A DNA stretch of 13,295 nucleotides from positions 16,503-29,797 of the forward strand of contig JASLXN010000001.1 of assembly GCA_030740315.1 (NCBI GenBank), written 5' to 3'. This document shows, one piece after another, positions 6,473-13,295 of this stretch. The DNA is from Dehalococcoidia bacterium (lineage in GTDB: Bacteria > Chloroflexota > Dehalococcoidia > JACVQG01 > JAHKAY01). The position numbers and the translations under genes were made by a program. The number at the start of each line of letters is the position of its first letter. Position 1 is the stretch's first letter. The notes beneath the pieces are model-generated. The model worked only from the letters and a program-made list of their open reading frames with translations. It made no database searches and was not told the origin of the DNA.

Positions 6473-7384
6473 TTATTGCTGGTCGGCGTTGTCGCTCAGC
6501 CAGCGCCGGTACCAGCCCATGGCGTGGGCCATTACCTCTTCAAATGGCTCCCTGCGGTAGACATCCCAGTGGCCGCAGCTTATCCGGGCCAGGGCCCTGG
6601 GTTCACCGGCCCGCTGGTGCATGGCTTGGGACTCCCCCAGAGGCACCAGCTCGTCCCTGACGGAGTGAATCCACATGGCGGCCCTGGGTGATATTGCGGC
6701 TACCACCTCCTCCGGTTTGAAGGCCATCACCGCCTCCGCCGATTCCAAGGTTATCTGCGTGCTCCACTGTGGTAGCTGCTTGAGGGCTAGGGGAGTGGTC
6801 TTATCCCAGAAGGATTGGGTGGAGGGGTCTGGTACCATTATGTCCAGGGTGTCCACGTAAGCTGAGGAGCCGTTGAGGAGGCGTTGCCGGCGGTCCTCCT
6901 CCAAACGTGAAGAGAGATGCTGCCACTGCCAGAAGTGGCGCATGCCCCGGAGCCACCGCTCCCCATTGCCGATACCGCTGGTGCTGACCAGGCATTTGAC
7001 CCTATCATCCGTTCCGGTGGTGTAGGATGCGATGGCTCCGCCGAAGCTGGTGCCATACAGCCCCATCCGTTCCGGGTCCACCCCCAGCTGTAGCTGGAGG
7101 AAAGTGATGGCGTTGCGGGTATCCTCCACCTGGACCTGAGGCAGGAGCTGAAAACGGGGCTCTCCTTGGCTCTCGCCGAAGAAGCGGTAGTCAAAGGTAA
7201 GGGCGTAGAAGCCCATTTCCGCCAGCCGCTGGGCCACTGGGGGCAGGAATGACTCCTTTATGCCGGTGAACCCCTGGCACAGGACCACACCGGGGCGGCC
7301 CCCCACCATCGTTGGCCCTTCCGGGGAAAATAGCACCCCGGCTATCTTGAGGCCTCGGCTGTAGAATGAGACCGGCTGTTCCAT
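6473..7384 (-). CDS. Alpha/beta hydrolase (dienelactone hydrolase / S15 peptidase-like)
   Basis: The 303-residue protein has the alpha/beta hydrolase fold and an apparent complete catalytic triad. The nucleophile elbow is GTSFGG with Ser113, the acid is Asp244 in HSVRDELVP, and the histidine is His272 in CGHWDVY. The N-terminal part has GVVLCQGFTGIKESF (32-46), which supplies the oxyanion region, and FDYRFFGESQGEPR. A lid region rich in Trp and Arg (about 143-210) separates Ser from Asp and would set the substrate. It lacks a signal peptide, so it acts in the cytoplasm, on an ester, thioester or amide that I cannot name. The ATG at 7382-7384 has AAGGAGG five bases upstream (plus-strand complement 7389-7395). 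The gene is divergent from the membrane-anchored protein at 7510. Confidence 0.9.
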   Translation of the reverse strand: MEQPVSFYSRGLKIAGVLFSPEGPTMVGGRPGVVLCQGFTGIKESFLPPVAQRLAEMGFYALTFDYRFFGESQGEPRFQLLPQVQVEDTRNAITFLQLQLGVDPERMGLYGTSFGGAIASYTTGTDDRVKCLVSTSGIGNGERWLRGMRHFWQWQHLSSRLEEDRRQRLLNGSSAYVDTLDIMVPDPSTQSFWDKTTPLALKQLPQWSTQITLESAEAVMAFKPEEVVAAISPRAAMWIHSVRDELVPLGESQAMHQRAGEPRALARISCGHWDVYRREPFEEVMAHAMGWYRRWLSDNADQQ

Positions 7385-7408
7385 AGTGCCTCCTTGAGTA
7401 GATGTCCC

Positions 7409-7439
7409 ATGATAGGCAGGCCTGTGGCAGTCCTGTCAA
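7409..7439 (-). promoter_or_regulatory. Probable promoter of the alpha/beta hydrolase
   Basis: On the minus strand TTGACA (7439 to 7434) is followed after 19 bp by TATCAT (7414 to 7409). The -35 is perfect and the -10 matches five of six bases, but the spacer is longer than ideal. Transcription would start near 7402, leaving a short leader with the AAGGAGG ribosome site. Confidence 0.45.
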
Positions 7440-7502
7440 GGCCACCGGAGTGAAGTACGCCAGCACACCGGGTGAAGCTGGCGGCATCCAGCACATCCGG
7501 CG

Positions 7503-7511
7503 TGTTAAGAT
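7503..7511 (+). promoter_or_regulatory. Possible extended -10 promoter element
   Basis: TGT followed by TAAGAT forms an extended -10 motif at 7503-7511 with no recognisable -35. A start of transcription near 7518 would fall at the GTG (7519) or just before the ATG (7528) of the membrane-anchored protein. The evidence is weak. Confidence 0.22.
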
Positions 7512-8403
7512 GGGTGCTGTGAGTAGGATGAGAAGCGCTCTGTTAGTGCTGGCCGGCTTTGCGTTGGCCTTTATCGTTATGACTGGTACCATTTGGGTGT
7601 TTATCAGCCTGCCCTCCCGTTTCCTCCTCTCGGCCCCGGTGCCCGGGAACGAGTATACGCCGCCGGTTATCAACCCGGGGGAGCCTGTGCCGGGCCGGGC
7701 GGAGGGCCATGTTTACAACATCAACACCAGCTCCGGTGGCCTCAGCGCCACTGTAGACGTTACCATAAATGAGGCCTTGTTGGACTCAGCGGTCAGGCAG
7801 TCGCTGGCCAGGCTGCAGGGCGATGGACTAGGTTCGGTGAGGGTAGAGACTACAGGAGTTTCCTTCACTAACGAAGGACTTTACATAACCGTGGGCCTTT
7901 CAGCCTGGGACTTTGATGCCGGCAGCGCCAGCCCTCTTGAAGGGGACGCAGGGTTGCTAATTGAGCAAATAGAGCTGCTGGATAGCGGATACTGGGCCGA
8001 GGTGGAGCTTTCCTTCGGCGAGGCCCTGCTAAACTCCTTCTTGGCCCGGCAACTGCCGGGGTTCCAAGAGGAAAACGAACTGCCGCTAAGGGCAAGCTCC
8101 GTTAATATATCATTTCGCGAGGGAAGGATGTTGGCTGTGACTACTCTGGATGTGGCGCTATTTGGCGAAGTCGATGTGGGAGTGCGGATGCGGTTAGGGG
8201 TAAGGGACGGGCGGCTGGATGTGGCGATAGAGGATATTGACTTGGGTAGACTGCCTTTGCCGGGTGCGGTGGTAGACCAGATAAACGGCTTTGTTGAGAA
8301 GGGTATCGCCTCGCTGGAGGCCCAGGACTTCCCGGTGCGCCTCCGTGAAATCAAGCTTCAGGGGGGCCGGATGGCAGTGGGCGCCTTAGTGGAGATAAAT
8401 TAA
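7510..8403 (+). CDS. Membrane-anchored protein with repeated helix-strand units
   Basis: From ATG 7510 the product is 297 residues: a short charged start, one membrane span (about residues 8-34, ALLVLAGFALAFIVMTGT), a Pro/Gly-rich linker (45-64) and an extracytoplasmic part. The frame is open back to 7402, but the extra 36 residues look non-coding. ATG 7528 and GTG 7519 are also possible, and none has a good ribosome site. The outer part contains a repeated unit. Residues 85-134 (TINEALLDSAVRQSLARLQ, then VSFTNEGLYITVGLSA) match 167-217 (SFGEALLNSFLARQLPGFQ, then NISFREGRMLAVTTLDVA). A weaker third copy is at about 250-297 (VVDQINGFVEKGIASLEAQ). Amphipathic helix plus strands of this sort recall lipid-binding TULIP/YpmS/LmeA-like proteins, but I cannot confirm a family. 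It converges on the EF-G gene with a 13-bp gap. Confidence 0.82.
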   Translation: MGAVSRMRSALLVLAGFALAFIVMTGTIWVFISLPSRFLLSAPVPGNEYTPPVINPGEPVPGRAEGHVYNINTSSGGLSATVDVTINEALLDSAVRQSLARLQGDGLGSVRVETTGVSFTNEGLYITVGLSAWDFDAGSASPLEGDAGLLIEQIELLDSGYWAEVELSFGEALLNSFLARQLPGFQEENELPLRASSVNISFREGRMLAVTTLDVALFGEVDVGVRMRLGVRDGRLDVAIEDIDLGRLPLPGAVVDQINGFVEKGIASLEAQDFPVRLREIKLQGGRMAVGALVEIN

Positions 8404-8416
8404 ACCCTGCGGGTAC

Positions 8417-10468
8417 TTAAACTTTCTCGGATGCTTTGTCCTGTTGCTTCTCGGCAACGATGCGCTGGGTAAGTTGGGCGGGCACCTCCTCGTAGTGGCT
8501 GAACTCCATGGTGAACCTACCTCGGCCCTGGGTCATAGAGCGCAGGTCTATGAGATAGCGCTGCACCTCGGACATGGGGGCTAAGGCCTCAATGACATTT
8601 ATGCCCCCCTGGGGGCTCATCCCTAGTACCTTGGCCCGTTTGGTGTTGAGGTCGCCGATAATTTCCCCGGTAAGTGGCTCCGGCACCTCAACCTCAATCT
8701 TCATAACAGGCTCCAGCAGCACCGGCTGGGCCTCGCTAAGGCCCTCCTTAAGGGCGTGTGAGCCTGCAATCTTGAAGCAAATATCCGAGGAGTCCACGGG
8801 GTGCTCCTTACCGTCATACAGGGTGGCTTTCACATCTACCACCGGGTAGCCGCCCAGGCCGGCATCATGGGAGGCCTCCATAACCCCTTTTTCCACCGCG
8901 GGGATATAGCTTTTGGATATGGCACCGCCGACGATGCGGCTAGCGAACTCCACCCGCCCCGAGCCCCGAGGCAGAGGTGATATCTCCAGAAAAACGTGGG
9001 CGAACTGGCCGTGGCCACCGGTCTGCTTTTTGTGGCGGTAATCGGCCTTGGCCGGGGTAGTAACGGTGGCTTTATATGGCACCTTAGGTATCTGTACCTT
9101 CACATCCAGCCCGAACTTACGCTGCAGACGCTCCACGGCTACTTCCAGGTGGGTCTCACCCATGCCAGCCAGCAAGGTCTCGCCGGTGTCCGCCTCACGC
9201 TGTATCAGAATAGTCGGGTCTTCCTCCATGAGCCTGGGCAAAGACAGGCCCATCTTATCCAGGTCGGCCTTGGTCTTCGGCTGCACGGCCATGCGCAGAA
9301 TGGGGGTGGGGAAGGTGATACCCGGCAGGGAGGTGGGGTGTTCCTTGGTGCCCAGAGTGTCCCCGGTGGTGGTGACGGATAGCTTGGCCACGGCGCCTAT
9401 GTCTCCGGCGGCCACCTCTGGCGCAGGCTCCTGGGTCTTGCCCCGTACCAGATATAACTGGCCCATGCGTTCATCGTGCTGCTTGGTGGAGTTCCACACA
9501 TGGGAGTTCGAGGCGACGGTGCCGGAGTATACGCGGAAATAGGAAAGCTTGCCTACATACGGGTCAGCCGTTGTCTTGAACACAAGGGCTGCCGGGGGGG
9601 TGGTGGTGGACACCTCTAGGCCCTCCGGCGGTGCCACCCCGGCGGGAGACGGCAGGTAGCGCACAATGGCATCCATCAGGAATCTTACACCGATGTTTTT
9701 CAGTGCGGAGCCTGCCAGCACCGGCACCAGTTGTCCCTGGCGGACGCCCTGCTCCAACCCGCGGCGCAGCTCTTCTTCGGTAACCTCCTCGCCCTCCAAA
9801 TATTTGGTGAGGAGTTCGTCATCGGTCTCGATAGCGGCCTCTGTCAGCTTCTCCCGGTATGTGCTCACCACATCAGCCATGTCGGCGGGTACTTCCGTCT
9901 CTTGGTCGTCACTGCCGGTATAGGCCTTGCCTGTTATCAGATCCACCACTCCTTGGAAACCCGCTTCGGCCCCTATGGGGAGTTGCACGGGCACGGCTCT
10001 GGCTCCCAGTTTGGAGGTTGCGGCATCCAGGGTGGCGAAAAAATCCGCATTCTCCCGGTCCATCTTGTTGATGAAGATAAGCCGAGGGAGGCTGGCTTCC
10101 CCGAGTATGTGCCAGGCGATCTCGGTGCCCACCTCTACTCCGGCGGCGGCGTCTATGACAACCACGGCTCCCTCGGTGACCCTGAGAGAGACCTTCACAT
10201 CTCCGATGAAATCGGCATAGCCTGGAGCGTCCAGAAGATTGAGCTTGTAGTCAAGCCAGGTGCAAGGCAAGACCGTAAGGTTAAGGCTAATCCTGCGTTT
10301 GGCCTCCTCCGGTTCATAGTCCGAAGTGGTAGTGCCGTCATCCACTTTACCCAGTCGGGGGATGGCTTTGGCGGCAAAGAGCATGGCCTCGGCAAGAGAA
10401 GTCTTACCCGCCCCGGAGTGGGACAGCAACGCTGTGTTGCGAATTCTTTCGGCGGAAATGGCTGTCAT
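8417..10468 (-). CDS. fusA2: Elongation factor G paralogue (EF-G-like GTPase)
   Basis: A 683-residue translational GTPase with all five EF-G domains. I chose ATG 10466-10468 because SHSGAGKT then falls at residues 16-23, as in the family, and GGAAGGGGG lies a few bases upstream. The frame is open back to 10594, but that stretch is not EF-G-like. The GTPase motifs are those of the variant EF-G2 group. G1 is SGAGKTS rather than the DAGKTT of canonical EF-G, G3 is DAPGY (80-84) rather than DTPGH, and G4 is NKMD (134-137). In switch I, RRIS (58-61) replaces RGIT. The histidine that positions the catalytic water in EF-G is thus a tyrosine (Tyr84). Domain III-V marks such as GMGETHLEVAVERL and TGGHGQFAHV are present. 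Canonical EF-G is likely encoded elsewhere, with rpsL-rpsG. This copy stands alone, so a special role (ribosome rescue, recycling or stress) is an inference. Confidence 0.93.
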   Translation of the reverse strand: MTAISAERIRNTALLSHSGAGKTSLAEAMLFAAKAIPRLGKVDDGTTTSDYEPEEAKRRISLNLTVLPCTWLDYKLNLLDAPGYADFIGDVKVSLRVTEGAVVVIDAAAGVEVGTEIAWHILGEASLPRLIFINKMDRENADFFATLDAATSKLGARAVPVQLPIGAEAGFQGVVDLITGKAYTGSDDQETEVPADMADVVSTYREKLTEAAIETDDELLTKYLEGEEVTEEELRRGLEQGVRQGQLVPVLAGSALKNIGVRFLMDAIVRYLPSPAGVAPPEGLEVSTTTPPAALVFKTTADPYVGKLSYFRVYSGTVASNSHVWNSTKQHDERMGQLYLVRGKTQEPAPEVAAGDIGAVAKLSVTTTGDTLGTKEHPTSLPGITFPTPILRMAVQPKTKADLDKMGLSLPRLMEEDPTILIQREADTGETLLAGMGETHLEVAVERLQRKFGLDVKVQIPKVPYKATVTTPAKADYRHKKQTGGHGQFAHVFLEISPLPRGSGRVEFASRIVGGAISKSYIPAVEKGVMEASHDAGLGGYPVVDVKATLYDGKEHPVDSSDICFKIAGSHALKEGLSEAQPVLLEPVMKIEVEVPEPLTGEIIGDLNTKRAKVLGMSPQGGINVIEALAPMSEVQRYLIDLRSMTQGRGRFTMEFSHYEEVPAQLTQRIVAEKQQDKASEKV

Positions 10469-10488
10469 AGAACCCCCTTCCGCTACAT

Positions 10489-10518
10489 ATTCTATAGAAT
10501 CCCCGCCCGTGTGCGCAA
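10489..10518 (-). promoter_or_regulatory. Possible EF-G promoter overlapping a 12-bp palindrome
   Basis: On the minus strand TAGAAT (10494 to 10489) is a five-of-six -10 box. A poor -35, TTGCGC (10518 to 10513), lies 18 bp further upstream. The -10 is half of the perfect palindrome ATTCTATAGAAT (10489-10500), and a second palindrome AAGGCGCCTT lies at 10517-10526. The first could be an operator. The ribosome site GGAAGGGGG follows before ATG 10468. Confidence 0.35.
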
Positions 10519-10650
10519 GGCGCCTTTTTGCATAAAGCGAAGTAACCACCTTATGTGGCTTGCGGCACCATTCCTCAGGATGGCTCCGTAACAACCACTT
10601 GTGTTTGCAGTTGTGCGGGTGAGGTCGCCGCCATACTAAGGAGACCTCCG

Positions 10651-11676
10651 CTATTGTGTGGGGAGCACCTCCTGGAGGCGCTGCATTACCCCGGGGGAGC
10701 CCTGTACCATGCCGTTGATTATATCTGCGGCGCTGGATATCTCTTTGATAAGCCCAGCTATGGCCCCCATGCCTACTGAGCCGTATTCCAGGTTGCCGTC
10801 AACATTGGCTGCCGCGCTGCGGCGGCGGCCCTTCAGAGAGGGTGTGCCAGAGCGCTCATAGTCCCGCATCTCCTCAAAGGAGGCCCCTTTGGCCTCGAGC
10901 GCCATATGCTCTTGAGTGTATTTGTTCTTGAGACTGCGGGAGAGCATAACGCTGCGGCCGAAGGCTACCGTACTAGTATCGGTGGCGTCTACCAGCGCTT
11001 GCTTGACATTGTTGTGAATGGAACATTCCCTGGCTACCATGAAGCGGGTGCCCATGTAGATGCCCTCCGCCCCCAGCGCTAGGGCGGCCACCATCCCGCG
11101 GGCATCGCCGATACCGCCGCCTGCCACAAGTGGGATGTCTACCGCACCAGCAATCTGGGGCACCATTACCAGGGTAGTAAGCTCCTCACCACCCAGGTGG
11201 CCGCCGCCCTCGAAGCCCTCGCAGACTATGCCATCCACCCCATCGGCCTGGGCTTTAACGGCATGACTCACACTGCCCACGGCGTGTAGCACCTTGCAAC
11301 CGGCGGCCTTGAGCTGCTTCGTGTATACCGAGGAGGAGCCCATGGAGACCACCGCTACCGGCACTCTCTCCTCGCAGCCTATCTCCACAAAGCGGTCGCT
11401 GTAGGGTATTTGCTTGCCCCGGCCGATGGTGAAATTAACGGCGAACGGGTTGGGGGTCATGTCCCGCAGCCGCCTTATCTCCTGGCGCAACAACTCCCCC
11501 GCCTGCTCCACATCCGGCACTTCCTCTTGGAATCCGGGGCCGGGGTTGGGACCCATGGTGCCCAGGCCACCGGCGTTGCTGACTGCGGCCGCCAGGTCAG
11601 CCCAGGTGATGTAGGCCATAGGGGCCTGGATAATGGGGTACTTGATGCCAAAAAGCTCACATAACCGGTTATTCAA
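10651..11676 (-). CDS. FMN-dependent nitronate monooxygenase / FabK-like oxidoreductase
   Basis: A 341-residue TIM-barrel flavoprotein of the nitronate monooxygenase (2-nitropropane dioxygenase)/enoyl-ACP reductase II family. Visible FMN-site motifs are QAPM (17-20), NAGGLGTMG (34-42), EGFEGGGHLGG (153-163) with the usual active-site His160, AGGGIGDARG (185-194) and MGTRF (208-212). The C-terminal segment GSVGMGAIAGLIKEISSA (299-316) fits the family's end. FabK reduces enoyl-ACP and NMO oxidises nitronates. Sequence by eye cannot decide between these, and many members are of unknown substrate. The start is TTG at 11674-11676, four bases after an AAGGAGG site, and no nearby ATG fits the family. 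Only 9 bp separate it from the FAD flavoprotein stop upstream, so they form an operon. Confidence 0.88.
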   Translation of the reverse strand: MNNRLCELFGIKYPIIQAPMAYITWADLAAAVSNAGGLGTMGPNPGPGFQEEVPDVEQAGELLRQEIRRLRDMTPNPFAVNFTIGRGKQIPYSDRFVEIGCEERVPVAVVSMGSSSVYTKQLKAAGCKVLHAVGSVSHAVKAQADGVDGIVCEGFEGGGHLGGEELTTLVMVPQIAGAVDIPLVAGGGIGDARGMVAALALGAEGIYMGTRFMVARECSIHNNVKQALVDATDTSTVAFGRSVMLSRSLKNKYTQEHMALEAKGASFEEMRDYERSGTPSLKGRRRSAAANVDGNLEYGSVGMGAIAGLIKEISSAADIINGMVQGSPGVMQRLQEVLPTQ

Positions 11677-11685
11677 TTAGCCTCC

Positions 11686-13295
11686 TTACTCCGGTGATAT
11701 CTCGGTTAAGGCAACCGGGACGGTGTCCATCTCCATCTGTGATCCCCGGCGGCGTATGGTAATGTTTTTCAACCAGCCCTGGTTGTCCTCCTGCGGAGAG
11801 TCCGTGCGGAAATGCGCCCCGCGGCTTTCGGAGCGCTTGAGGGCGGCCCTGCATACCATCTCCGCTGTGGTGAGCATGTAATCCATCTCCAGGAGCTTGA
11901 CCAGCTCTCTGGGGCATGCTGCACCAGCGACGCCTACGGCCTCATTCAGTGAGGCGATTTCGGCCAGCGCTCCTTGAAGCCCGGCGTGGTCACGGATAAC
12001 GCCAACCTTATCCCACATAACCTGCTTGAGTGCCCGACGCAGTTGCTGGGACTGCCCGGTCTGGCCGGAGGCGGACTGGCGCAGTCGGTCAACCTCTCCG
12101 AGCACATCATCCCCCTCCGGGGAATCCGGCTGTGTGCCGGCGGACAGGTGGGCCGCCTCCTCCCCAGCTATGGTGCCAAAGACAAAAACCTCGGTTAGGG
12201 CGTTGCCCGCCAGGCGGTTGGCGCCGTGCACCCCGCCACAGACCTCCCCGCAGGCCAGCAGCCCCGGCAGGGCGGTGTGCGAGTCAGTGTCTATATCCAG
12301 GCCGCCCATGGCGAAATGGGCCGTGGGCGCTACAGGGAACTGGCGGCGCTCCCGCTCCTCCCTGGGCAGAAGGGGTGTAAGCTTGGCCAAGGTCTCCGGA
12401 GGCACCGGTGTCAGGTCCATGGTCAGCTTATCCGCCGTGGCCCGGCCCTCCAGTATTTCGGTCATCAGTGCTCGGGTGAAACGGTCACGGGTGAACACCA
12501 TGGGGTCCTGCAGTCCGTGGCGCACGCGGACATCCTCCCCCTGGCTGTTGCGGATGATGGCCCCACCGTTGAAAACAAAGGCCTCATATATGAGGTTGCG
12601 GCTGCCCAATTCACCGAGGGCTGTGGGGTAGAACTGGACGAACTCCATGTCCCGCAGGGTGAGGCCTGCATGGTAGGCCAGAGCGTAGCCATCGGCGGTG
12701 GTGCCAGCGGCGTTGTTGGTATGGAGGTAGAGTTGTCCCAGTCCGCCGCAGGCCAATACGGTGACCACCGCATTAATCACCACGGGATGGGCATCACGGT
12801 CTAGCGCCATTGCGCCTACCACCCGGCCCGCCCGTTGAAGCAGCCGGGTGACGAACACACCTTCCATAAACTTGACGCCGTCCCTATCCGCCTGGGCACG
12901 GAGAGGTAGTGTGAAATCGGTGCCGATGCGGTTCTCACCATAGACATGGTGGGCGTAGGAGTGGCCCGGGGCACGGGCGACATACAGCCCTTCCTTGCTA
13001 TCTCTGCGAAACTTGACCCCGAAGGCCTGGAAGTCGAGGACCTGCCGTTTCCCCCCACCGGCTACGGTTGCCACTAGGGCCTGATTGTTGATGAAGCGGC
13101 CTCCGATAACGGTATCCCTGAGGTGGTGGTGGGGGATGTCCTGGGGATCACGCCACCCTGCGGCGGCGGCGAAGGCCCCGCCAGCTATGGCCGTGTTATT
13201 GCCGTAACCGGGGCGCGACTTTGAGGCCAAGACCACATCAGCAGCCCCGGACTGTCGGGCAGCTATAGCGGCCCGCAGCCCCGCCCCACCGCCAC
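11686..13295 (-). CDS. Fumarate reductase/succinate dehydrogenase-like FAD flavoprotein (N-terminus cut by window edge)
   Basis: The frame continues past GTG 13236 to the window edge (GGGAGLRAAIAARQSG, part of the FAD dinucleotide fold), so the true start is outside. About 535 residues remain. Motifs follow the SdhA/FrdA/NadB order: GNNTAIAGGAF, GGLGQLYLHTNN, DMEFVQFYPTAL, APTAHFAMGGLDID, CGEVCGGVHGANRLAGNALTE and a C-terminal RGAHFRTDSP. The catalytic Arg (FTRDRF, codon 12487-12489), the Glu (LIYEAF), the His (TAHF) and the Arg (GANRL) of the FrdA site can be aligned. Changes are also clear. HPTG is YPTA, the Arg three residues after the Glu is Val, and the covalent-FAD His is Asn, so FAD should be non-covalent. 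No iron-sulphur or membrane-anchor subunit follows it. Instead an FMN protein gene does. Family membership is firm, but fumarate as substrate is doubtful. Confidence 0.88.
   Translation of the reverse strand, partial: GGGAGLRAAIAARQSGAADVVLASKSRPGYGNNTAIAGGAFAAAAGWRDPQDIPHHHLRDTVIGGRFINNQALVATVAGGGKRQVLDFQAFGVKFRRDSKEGLYVARAPGHSYAHHVYGENRIGTDFTLPLRAQADRDGVKFMEGVFVTRLLQRAGRVVGAMALDRDAHPVVINAVVTVLACGGLGQLYLHTNNAAGTTADGYALAYHAGLTLRDMEFVQFYPTALGELGSRNLIYEAFVFNGGAIIRNSQGEDVRVRHGLQDPMVFTRDRFTRALMTEILEGRATADKLTMDLTPVPPETLAKLTPLLPREERERRQFPVAPTAHFAMGGLDIDTDSHTALPGLLACGEVCGGVHGANRLAGNALTEVFVFGTIAGEEAAHLSAGTQPDSPEGDDVLGEVDRLRQSASGQTGQSQQLRRALKQVMWDKVGVIRDHAGLQGALAEIASLNEAVGVAGAACPRELVKLLEMDYMLTTAEMVCRAALKRSESRGAHFRTDSPQEDNQGWLKNITIRRRGSQMEMDTVPVALTEISPE

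Noticed and set aside
7402..7509. N-terminal extension of the membrane-anchored protein to the in-frame ATG at 7402
   Set aside because: The 36 extra residues are polar with no pattern, would place a long tail before the membrane span, and overlap the likely hydrolase promoter. Start moved to 7510.
8404..8416. Bidirectional terminator between the convergent genes
   Set aside because: The only stem (ACCC/GGGT) is 4 bp without a T tract. It is too weak to call.
9731..10591. 286-codon plus-strand frame opposite the EF-G gene
   Set aside because: It is wholly antisense to the conserved GTPase domain of EF-G. Its sequence is Gly/His-rich with no recognisable motif, which is typical for the complement of a GC-rich gene.
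10469..10594. Start of the EF-G gene at 10594
   Set aside because: The added 42 residues are not EF-G-like, and a proper ribosome site precedes ATG 10468.
12226..12804. 192-codon plus-strand frame opposite the FAD flavoprotein
   Set aside because: Antisense to the conserved active-site motifs of the FrdA-like protein, which fully explain this region.
1..13295. CRISPR array, tRNA, rRNA or intact insertion sequence anywhere in the window
   Set aside because: Reading both strands I found no regularly spaced repeat, no tRNA-like cloverleaf ending, no rRNA core sequence and no transposase motif or terminal inverted repeats.

Overview
This 13.3 kb window is a piece of a bacterial chromosome, with moderately GC-rich genes on both strands. 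Its gene set suggests an anaerobic or facultative bacterium that handles acyl-CoA or aromatic-CoA compounds. It carries the end of a 2-hydroxyacyl-CoA dehydratase/benzoyl-CoA reductase-type subunit, an electron transfer flavoprotein pair, a fumarate-reductase-like flavoprotein and an FMN enzyme of the nitronate monooxygenase/FabK family. Protein style (a second, variant EF-G; the Etf signatures; Shine-Dalgarno sites of the AAGGAGG type) is compatible with Chloroflexota of the Dehalococcoidia type. That placement is an impression from sequence style, not a proven assignment. I see no tRNA, rRNA, CRISPR array or intact insertion sequence.

Layout, left to right. (1) 1-651 (+): C-terminal part of a 2-hydroxyacyl-CoA dehydratase/benzoyl-CoA reductase subunit, closed by a near-perfect intrinsic terminator. 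(2) 719-2676 (+): a consensus promoter, then prfA (release factor 1) and prmC, overlapping by four bases. PrmC methylates the GGQ glutamine of RF1, so modifier and target are translationally coupled. (3) 2677-3709: a poorly coding stretch holding a frameshifted, AT-richer gene for a secreted or anchored Ig-like protein, and a spacer with possible small-ORF or RNA structure. (4) 3710-6029 (+): a clear promoter followed by etfB, etfA and an unrecognised 146-residue protein whose start overlaps the etfA stop (ATGA). (5) 6030-6472: a decayed minus-strand membrane-protein reading frame. (6) 6473-8403: a divergent pair, an alpha/beta hydrolase (-) and a membrane-anchored protein with repeated helix-strand units (+). 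(7) 8417-13295 (-): a variant elongation factor G alone, then upstream of it a two-gene redox operon of an SdhA/FrdA-like FAD protein (cut by the window edge) and a NMO/FabK-like FMN protein, 9 bp apart.

Functionally the window has three themes: translation (prfA-prmC, EF-G paralogue), flavin-based electron transfer (EtfAB plus its coupled partner; the FAD/FMN pair), and acyl-CoA or carboxylate chemistry (dehydratase subunit, hydrolase). The items most worth following up are the uncharacterised protein coupled to EtfAB, the altered substrate pocket of the FrdA-like flavoprotein, and the promoter that overlaps the start region of prfA and implies a leaderless or nearly leaderless mRNA.
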